Assembly (NCBI GenBank): GCA_030744635.1
Contig: JASLQE010000095.1
Span: forward strand, 1-6,831
Direction of reading: 5' to 3'
Origin: Dehalococcoidia bacterium
GTDB lineage: Bacteria; Chloroflexota; Dehalococcoidia; JACVQG01; JAHKAY01
Length of the DNA stretch: 6,831 nt
The position numbers and the translations under genes were made by a program. Shown piece after piece: positions 1 to 3,928 of the stretch (position 1 is its first letter; each line of letters starts with the position of its first letter). The notes under the pieces are model-generated. The model saw only the letters and a program-made list of their open reading frames with translations, did no database searches and was not told the origin of the DNA.

Positions 1-731
1 TGCTCTAACAGCCTGGAGAGGGCATCGTCCATGTGGTCGGCGGCCTGTTTCAAGTCGCTCAGGTCCAGGGACAGCCCCAGCAGAGCGGCCAAGCGGCCCA
101 GTAGGGCATGGCACACCTTGGGGTTCTTCACGGCCTGGACATATGCCGGGGCGTGACCCCATATGCTGGCCATCTCCAGCCGCCGCCTGCGGCATGCCAT
201 CAGCAGGAAACTGTAGAAGCTGCTGGGCCCCTGATAGTTGGTCCATCCCAGTCCCGATAGGGCCATCTCTTGCTTGAGCCGGATATAGTTGACCACAGCA
301 GACACGGGTGGCTCTTTGGTGTGCGGCACCCGGTCATAAACCCCCCCCACGGCATATACCCGTTTCACACCCCACTGCCGCATGACCTTCAGTACAATTC
401 TGGTGAAGCGTTCCCAGCGTAGCTGGGGTTCAAAGCCCAAGAGCAGGATAAGGTCGCGCTCCCCGGTCGGATTTTTCCAGAAATAAAGCTCATTGCTGGC
501 CATCTTGAGCCGGCGCACCACCCCATCTTCAACATCTATTAGAGGCCGCACGGTGGTGAAGTCGTAGAACTCCTCCGGGGCAATCTCCCCGAATTTTTTA
601 GCGCCCAGGCGGTCCCTCAGGTATCTCACCACGGAGGTACCCACCTCGCCTGCGTTGCCCCAGCCCCCGAACCCCATGACCAAATACGGGTCTTTCAGCT
701 CAGGCCTGTTGCGAATAATCAGTTCACCCAT
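1..731 (-). CDS. PAC2-family protein (proteasome assembly chaperone 2-like), C-terminus cut by window edge
   Basis: At least 243 residues are visible; the end lies beyond the left edge. The N-terminus has the glycine-rich PAC2 hallmark: after LKDPYLVMG comes GFGGWGNAGEVG (about residues 20-31), followed by a helix and EFYDFTTVRP, then a second strand block (DLILLLGFEP, about 93-102) and VYAVGGVYDRVPHT (about 126-139). The visible end is a helical segment rich in Leu and Ala (LLGRLAALLGLSLDLSDLKQAADHMDD). The family (PF09754) is named for eukaryotic and archaeal proteasome-assembly chaperones. Many bacterial members exist whose function is unknown, and no proteasome gene is in this window, so the name is structural only. 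The ATG start at 731 has GGAGG at 739-743. The gene follows the zinc-ribbon gene by 83 nt and has its own promoter-like sequence. A run of eight G occurs inside the reading frame at 341-348. Family call is confident; function is unknown. Confidence 0.85.
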   Translation of the reverse strand, partial: MGELIIRNRPELKDPYLVMGFGGWGNAGEVGTSVVRYLRDRLGAKKFGEIAPEEFYDFTTVRPLIDVEDGVVRRLKMASNELYFWKNPTGERDLILLLGFEPQLRWERFTRIVLKVMRQWGVKRVYAVGGVYDRVPHTKEPPVSAVVNYIRLKQEMALSGLGWTNYQGPSSFYSFLLMACRRRRLEMASIWGHAPAYVQAVKNPKVCHALLGRLAALLGLSLDLSDLKQAADHMDDALSRLLE

Positions 732-738
732 ATCTCTG

Positions 739-743
739 CCTCC
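739..743 (-). promoter_or_regulatory. Shine-Dalgarno GGAGG of the PAC2-family gene
   Basis: On the minus strand the sequence reads CGGAGGCAGAGAT then ATG, so GGAGG sits 7 nt from the start codon. This supports the start at 731. If the promoter at 746-774 is used, the transcript would begin on or just beside this site, which is an unusually short leader. Confidence 0.6.
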
Positions 744-745
744 GA

Positions 746-774
746 AACATAGCACACATACGAATACTGGTCAA
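746..774 (-). promoter_or_regulatory. Predicted sigma70-type promoter of the PAC2-family gene
   Basis: On the minus strand a -35-like TTGACC (769-774, 5 of 6 consensus) is followed by a 17-bp spacer and TATGTT (746-751, 4 of 6 consensus). The hexamer is preceded by TGC, giving an extended -10 (TGCTATGTT). The expected start point is about position 739, only 8 or so nt before the ATG. It lies in the 83-nt gap after the zinc-ribbon gene, suggesting that the PAC2 gene can be expressed separately from the upstream genes. The -35 sits in one arm of a small inverted repeat (769-780). Confidence 0.55.
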
Positions 775-814
775 AAGACCCGAAAGGCAACCGGCACGGA
801 CAAGGGCAGAGGGC

Positions 815-1033
815 TTAAGCGATTCCGCGACTAAAGATGATTAGCCAGACCACCATGAGGAGGGCCATGAAGCCCATGAAAAACCACGATGTGCGCCGCC
901 GGCGACGGTTCTGGTTTTCCAGGGTTTCAGCACAGCTGGTGGAGCACAACGCCTCGCCGGCCTCTATTGAGCGCCCACATACCATGCAGTGGCCGTGCGG
1001 CGCAACCGGCCCGGGCTTCTCTGAGGCTTTCAC
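815..1033 (-). CDS. Small zinc-ribbon protein with C-terminal membrane anchor (DUF2116-like)
   Basis: This 72-aa protein has two parts. Residues 13-34 (HGHCMVCGRSIEAGEALCS and on) form a CxxC-x10-CxxxC zinc-binding ribbon using C16, C19, C30 and C34. Residues 43-47 are five arginines, followed by a hydrophobic stretch (about 50-67, FFMGFMALLMVVWLIIF) that makes one membrane helix. By the positive-inside rule, the ribbon faces the cytoplasm and the protein is tail-anchored. This matches the DUF2116-type Zn-ribbon proteins, which are uncharacterised and known from archaea and some bacteria. I chose the GTG at 1033 because GGAGG (1039-1043) lies 5 nt upstream. The in-frame GTG at 1063 would give 82 aa but has no good ribosome site. 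The gene lies 70 nt after the BzdO-like gene with no terminator between, so it is probably co-transcribed. Function is unknown; a role with the reductase is only suggested by position. Confidence 0.78.
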   Translation of the reverse strand: MKASEKPGPVAPHGHCMVCGRSIEAGEALCSTSCAETLENQNRRRRRTSWFFMGFMALLMVVWLIIFSRGIA

Positions 1034-1038
1034 GCGTC

Positions 1039-1043
1039 CCTCC
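1039..1043 (-). promoter_or_regulatory. Shine-Dalgarno GGAGG deciding the zinc-ribbon start
   Basis: The minus strand reads AAGGGAGGGACGC then GTG (1033). The purine core lies 5 nt from this GTG. The longer candidate start at 1063 is preceded by GGGGTCAGCACTC, which has no comparable site, so the shorter protein is preferred. Confidence 0.6.
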
Positions 1044-1103
1044 CTTGGCCCAGTCTTAGGCACGAGTGCTGACCCCGACCTCCGCTATTATTTCGTCAAC
1101 CAC

Positions 1104-2435
1104 CTACAGCTCGGACTGAAGCAGGGGCCGGCCCTCATCCAGGGCCTCGAGGCCAAGGCTCTCCATGAAGGCGTCTATGCGAGAGATTACCTCTCCCTGG
1201 TCCAGCTCCGATGGATTGGCGCACGCCCCCTCATATGACATTACCGGAATGCCGGCCTCTTTGAGGGCCACTATAGATTCCATGGCCCCGCAGGTGTTCC
1301 CCAGGCAGCCCCGATCCAAAGCGAACACGGCCCCGTCCAGCTTGAAGTGCCGGGACATAGCCACTCTGTTGTCGATGCGGGCACTCATCTTCGGACGCGG
1401 GTTGTAAGTGGTGAAGACCACCGCCATGGAGTGAAGGATATCGTCCCTGGTCTTGAGGGGAAGGCCCATGTCCTCGGGCATGGGGCAGACATCCCAGGAG
1501 CCATCATCATTTATATTGAAGTTGCCGAACTCGGTAGTATAAAGCCAGGAGCCTATGCACACCGCACCATACCGGTTGAAGTAGCGCAGCACATTGCTGG
1601 GATACCACGGTACCGGCCCTTCGTGGAACAGCCGGCACCTCTCCGTAGCCAGGGCAGCGATACCATCCTTCGCCCTGCCACCTACCTCATCAGCCGCCTC
1701 CTTGTAGAACTCCATCACCTCGGGCAGGTGCATTGCGCCCCGCCACATCAGGGTGGCGAAAGAGGCCATCGTCTTCTGGTCTATCGGGGCAGGGACCGCA
1801 GCCTGGTGCTCCATAATACGGCTGAAGTAGATGCGGGAGCGCCACTCGTTAATCCAGCCCTCGGCCAGCAGCTTATCGTCGTATTCCCGCCCGGTGGTCT
1901 TCTGGAGCCACTCCACCGCCTCATGTAGCTGGGACTCCAGGTAGTCCACATCGGCCTGGCGGGACTCCTCCTGCCAGGGCAGTTCCACCACATAGCTGGG
2001 AAGCTCGGAATAGTACTCCTGATAAAGCTGCTGGGCCTTCATCTGGCCCTGGCAGGCTAGGGACTCGAAGTGGATATCAGGCTTCATAATCTCGCCAGTC
2101 CGCTTGTTCATGCCAAAGCGGTCCATCATCATGGACCCCAAGGCGATGCGCAATGTGGCACAGCAGTCGTTGCCATAGCCCTGGGCGGTGGCCAACTCGT
2201 TCATCTTGGTGAGCAAGCGCAGGTCCTGCATGTCCGGGCCTATGGGCATGGGAGAAAGGAGCTGGAACCCCCCCAGGCCACAGAGCAGCGAAGGCAACGG
2301 CCCCGGCCCCCCCAGCACCACAATTTCTCCCCTCTCACGGGCGGAGTAAGTGTCCCTCACCAGCCTCCGGCGCAAATCTTCAAGTTTGCCCCAGCACTCT
2401 ATGGGTTTCGTAGGATAACGCTGTTGCACCGCCAT
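1104..2435 (-). CDS. 2-hydroxyacyl-CoA dehydratase / benzoyl-CoA reductase family subunit (BcrB/BzdO-like)
   Basis: This 443-aa protein is the larger partner of a [4Fe-4S] reductase/dehydratase dimer (HgdB/BcrB fold, PF06050). In the family, an activator ATPase passes a low-potential electron to the cluster, which then reduces an aromatic acyl-CoA ring or drives removal of water from a 2-hydroxyacyl-CoA. Visible family features are YGNDCCATLRIALGSM (about residues 87-102), the PDIHFESLACQGQMK segment (119-133), the central WRSRIYFSRIMEH helix, and the C-terminal domain with DGAVFALDRGCLG (367-379), LKEAGIPVMSYEGACANP and SRIDAFMESLG. Likely cluster ligands by position are C91 or C92, C128 and C377; extra cysteines include C382 and C405. 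Length fits BcrB/BzdO (about 430-450 aa). It starts 12 nt after the BzdN-like gene with AGGAGG placed across that gene's stop, so the two are translationally linked. The substrate cannot be told from sequence: benzoyl-CoA-like aromatics or a 2-hydroxyacyl-CoA are both possible, hence no gene symbol. Confidence 0.88.
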   Translation of the reverse strand: MAVQQRYPTKPIECWGKLEDLRRRLVRDTYSARERGEIVVLGGPGPLPSLLCGLGGFQLLSPMPIGPDMQDLRLLTKMNELATAQGYGNDCCATLRIALGSMMMDRFGMNKRTGEIMKPDIHFESLACQGQMKAQQLYQEYYSELPSYVVELPWQEESRQADVDYLESQLHEAVEWLQKTTGREYDDKLLAEGWINEWRSRIYFSRIMEHQAAVPAPIDQKTMASFATLMWRGAMHLPEVMEFYKEAADEVGGRAKDGIAALATERCRLFHEGPVPWYPSNVLRYFNRYGAVCIGSWLYTTEFGNFNINDDGSWDVCPMPEDMGLPLKTRDDILHSMAVVFTTYNPRPKMSARIDNRVAMSRHFKLDGAVFALDRGCLGNTCGAMESIVALKEAGIPVMSYEGACANPSELDQGEVISRIDAFMESLGLEALDEGRPLLQSEL

Positions 2436-2443
2436 AGTGCATT

Positions 2444-2449
2444 CCTCCT
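2444..2449 (-). promoter_or_regulatory. Shine-Dalgarno AGGAGG overlapping the upstream stop codon
   Basis: The minus strand reads GCATAGGAGGAATGCACT then ATG (2435). The AGGAGG shares two bases with the TAG stop of the BzdN-like gene and sits 8 nt before the BzdO-like start. This arrangement is typical of coupled translation of two subunits needed in equal amounts. Confidence 0.75.
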
Positions 2450-3575
2450 ATGCTATTTCCTGTTGCACCAACTCCAGATGTGCTTCCACTCTGGTGCGAA
2501 GCTGGCCCAGCGGCATTGTGATGTCCTGCTCCAGGTCAATAGAGGGTATACCGTTCTCCTCCAGCAGGCGTTTCACAGCGGGCATATCGTACTCGTGGGG
2601 GTCACAGAACTGCTGGCGTATGAGGACAGCCCCCTGCACACCGAAGTTCTTAGCCATTTCAAGCAGGTACTGGGGCCGTATGCGGACTCCGTGCAGGTCT
2701 TTCATGGGACAGGGGGGCCGCTCCAGGTAGCGCCTGGCCATGGCGGTAAGGGGGTCGCTGCCATCAGGGGATGTGTTCCAGAAGTACCGGCTCCCAAAAC
2801 ACAGGTCATCCGCCACTACGGTTGTCCCCAGCTCCTCAATGACCCTTATCACATCTACACTATCGGTGTGACCGGCCACCATCAGCCTTACCCCGGTTTC
2901 CCGCTTCGGAGAGCTGGCCTCCATCTCCTTCAGGAACTCCTCAACCAGCTGGCTGTGCTCCTCTTTATCCATAATCTGGCTCGCTATCACCATATCCATG
3001 CACTGAGCGCCGGTTATGGGTGGATTGTCCAGCCTCCTCAGCTCGTAGACCTGGCGCATCAGGCTGCGGTTGCGGTCATACACCTTCATAGCCTGCTCTA
3101 CCTTAGCGGTGGAGATGCTGAGGCCCAGGTCTGTCTCTACGCGCTCTTTAAGCACTTGAATCTCTGATAGCATGCTCCGCTGTGCACCGCGGCTGTTGAT
3201 AAGCTGTGGCATTGATACATAGTAAAAATGCTCAGCGGGGATATGCCGCTTCCAGCTATCGAAGGTCTGGTAGCTGTGCACGCAGCAGTGAGCGGTGGAT
3301 ACCGCATCCAGGTAGTCATAGCGGCCCTGCAGGCCCTGTGCCAGGCAGTCCCGGCAGTAAGAGCAGAACATGCCGAAAACATAGGGCGATGTTACTGACT
3401 CCGGCTCATGGCTGCCTACAATGCGTACCGGCAGTATGTCTGCGGCGTAGAATACCTCCTCGGGGACATAGGTGCATAGATAGCCAACTACCTTTCCTCC
3501 GGTGCGTTTCTTCCACTCCTGAGCGTACTGATGACGGTCGGTCACTACCTGCTGTAACCTCTCGGCTGCGGACAT
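2448..3575 (-). CDS. 2-hydroxyacyl-CoA dehydratase / benzoyl-CoA reductase family subunit (BcrC/BzdN-like)
   Basis: This 375-aa protein is the smaller partner of the [4Fe-4S] dimer. The N-terminal domain has KVVGYLCTYVPEEVFYAADILPVRI (about 28-52), then GMFCSYCRDCLAQGLQGRYDYLDAV (68-92), TAHCCVHSYQTFDSWKRHIP (94-113), MPQLINSRGA and NPPITGAQCMDMVIASQIMDKEEH. The C-terminal domain has VVADDLCFGSRYFW (253-266), RYLERPPCPMKD (282-293) and the terminal signature QFCDPHEYDMPAVKRLLEENGIPSIDLEQD (322-351). Candidate cluster ligands are C34, one of C71/C74/C77, and C324. From memory, the CRDCLAQGL, TAHCC and NPPITGA segments resemble the Bzd-type N subunit more than Thauera BcrC; that is recall, not an alignment. 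Length fits (about 375-385 aa). The ATG at 3575 has AAGGAG at 3580-3585 and an extended -10 promoter at 3601-3609. It is the first gene of its transcript, with divergent tRNAs behind it. The substrate is undetermined. Confidence 0.9.
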   Translation of the reverse strand: MSAAERLQQVVTDRHQYAQEWKKRTGGKVVGYLCTYVPEEVFYAADILPVRIVGSHEPESVTSPYVFGMFCSYCRDCLAQGLQGRYDYLDAVSTAHCCVHSYQTFDSWKRHIPAEHFYYVSMPQLINSRGAQRSMLSEIQVLKERVETDLGLSISTAKVEQAMKVYDRNRSLMRQVYELRRLDNPPITGAQCMDMVIASQIMDKEEHSQLVEEFLKEMEASSPKRETGVRLMVAGHTDSVDVIRVIEELGTTVVADDLCFGSRYFWNTSPDGSDPLTAMARRYLERPPCPMKDLHGVRIRPQYLLEMAKNFGVQGAVLIRQQFCDPHEYDMPAVKRLLEENGIPSIDLEQDITMPLGQLRTRVEAHLELVQQEIA

Positions 3576-3600
3576 AAAGCTCCTTCCGGATTATGCGCTC

Positions 3601-3628
3601 ATTTTATCACAACTATTCCGCTCAGCAA
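3601..3628 (-). promoter_or_regulatory. Predicted promoter of the reductase/dehydratase operon (extended -10)
   Basis: The minus strand carries TGATAAAAT at 3601-3609, a TGn extended -10 with hexamer TAAAAT (5 of 6 consensus). A weak -35-like TTGCTG (3623-3628, 3 of 6) lies 16 bp upstream. The predicted start point is near 3594, giving a leader of about 18 nt that contains AAGGAG (3580-3585) 4 nt before the ATG. The poor -35 with a strong extended -10 suggests dependence on the TG motif or on an activator. Confidence 0.6.
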
Positions 3629-3629
3629 A

Positions 3630-3643
3630 GCAGCCCGGGCTGC
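3630..3643. promoter_or_regulatory. Perfect 14-bp palindrome next to the reductase promoter, candidate operator
   Basis: GCAGCCCGGGCTGC is a perfect palindrome with no loop. Its centre lies about 43 bp upstream of the predicted start point of the reductase operon, immediately beyond the -35 region. A dimeric regulator could bind there. No regulator gene is in this window, so this is a prediction from symmetry and position only. A GC-only palindrome can also arise by chance in GC-rich DNA. Confidence 0.4.
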
Positions 3644-3672
3644 CCCAGGCCCTACACATACCCTTCCCGGCA

Positions 3673-3728
3673 TTGAAAAGAGTATGATACAATCCCTTAA
3701 TTGAAAAGGGTATGATACAATCGCTTAA
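3673..3728 (+). repeat. 28-bp tandem direct repeat, two copies, upstream of tRNA-Ser
   Basis: Copy 1 (3673-3700) and copy 2 (3701-3728) are adjacent and differ at only two of 28 positions (A/G at 3681/3709 and C/G at 3695/3723). Each begins TTGAAAAG and contains GTATGATACAATC. Each therefore carries an extended -10 TGATACAAT, at 3685-3693 and 3713-3721. The second copy ends one base before the tRNA. It looks like a recent duplication of the tRNA promoter. Confidence 0.9.
3713..3721 (+). promoter_or_regulatory. Predicted extended -10 promoter of the tRNA-Ser pair (and possibly dprA-topA)
   Basis: TGATACAAT matches the TGnTATAAT extended -10 with one mismatch. The expected start point is around 3728, just ahead of the mature tRNA 5' end at 3730, the normal arrangement for a tRNA promoter. 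No good -35 is found at 16-18 bp spacing. An identical TGATACAAT lies 28 bp upstream (3685-3693) and may give a second start. Confidence 0.6.
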
Positions 3729-3729
3729 A

Positions 3730-3816
3730 GGAGAGGTGTCCGAGCGGTTTATGGAGCCGGTCTCGAAAACCGGTGCCCGTTTATGCGGGTCGAGGGTTCG
3801 AATCCCTCCCTCTCCG
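3730..3816 (+). tRNA. tRNA-Ser (anticodon CGA)
   Basis: The gene is 87 nt and folds as a class II tRNA. The acceptor GGAGAGG (3730-3736) pairs with CCTCTCC (3809-3815), with discriminator G at 3816. The anticodon stem is CCGGT/ACCGG with loop CTCGAAA, giving anticodon CGA (3764-3766), which reads UCG. A long variable arm (CCCG/CGGG) identifies serine. The T arm is GAGGG-TTCGAAT-CCCTC. No CCA is encoded (the next bases are TGG), so a CCA-adding enzyme must complete it. It is the first of two tandem serine tRNAs. Confidence 0.95.
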
Positions 3817-3817
3817 T

Positions 3818-3905
3818 GGAGAGGTGCTGGAGCGGTCTATCAGGCGCGCCTGGAGAGCGCGTAGGGCGAAAGCCCTCGAGGGTTCGAATCCCTCCCTCTC
3901 CGCCA
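3818..3905 (+). tRNA. tRNA-Ser (anticodon GGA), with encoded CCA
   Basis: Class II tRNA starting one base after the Ser-CGA gene. The acceptor GGAGAGG (3818-3824) pairs with CCTCTCC (3895-3901), with discriminator G at 3902 and CCA encoded at 3903-3905. The anticodon stem is CGCGC/GCGCG with loop CTGGAGA, giving anticodon GGA (3852-3854), which reads UCC and UCU. The variable arm is GGGC-GAAA-GCCC. The acceptor and T arms are identical to those of the first tRNA, pointing to duplication or shared identity constraints. The single-base spacer implies both are cut from one precursor. Confidence 0.95.
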
Positions 3906-3928
3906 TAACTCATCATATGTAACCTATC

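Noticed and set aside
1034..1063. Upstream GTG start at 1063 for the zinc-ribbon gene
   Set aside because: No ribosome site precedes it, and the added ten residues include the sequence that serves as the Shine-Dalgarno for the GTG at 1033.
837..1238. 133-aa plus-strand reading frame over the zinc-ribbon gene and the end of the BzdO-like gene
   Set aside because: The minus-strand zinc-ribbon frame has a CxxC/CxxxC motif, membrane helix and ribosome site. The plus-strand frame has no such support.
1347..1928. 193-aa plus-strand reading frame antisense to the BzdO-like gene
   Set aside because: It is the shadow of a conserved gene, with no ribosome site or family signature.
2070..3167. 365-aa plus-strand reading frame across the reductase subunits
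   Set aside because: It is antisense to two clearly recognisable genes, shows low-complexity composition rich in His, Leu and Pro, matches no family I know, and results from GC-rich third codon positions.
3630..3643. Palindrome read as a rho-independent terminator
   Set aside because: It has no loop and no following T-run on either strand, and it lies upstream of both divergent gene sets rather than after a gene.
3673..3702. TTGAAA of each repeat read as a -35 element
   Set aside because: The distance to TACAAT in the same copy is only 9 bp and to the next copy is far too long. The pairing at 18 bp (TTAATT) is a poorer -10 than TGATACAAT.
3673..3728. Tandem repeat read as a CRISPR remnant or mobile-element end
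   Set aside because: There is no spacer between copies, no cas or transposase gene, and the unit contains a promoter -10 correctly placed for the tRNA.
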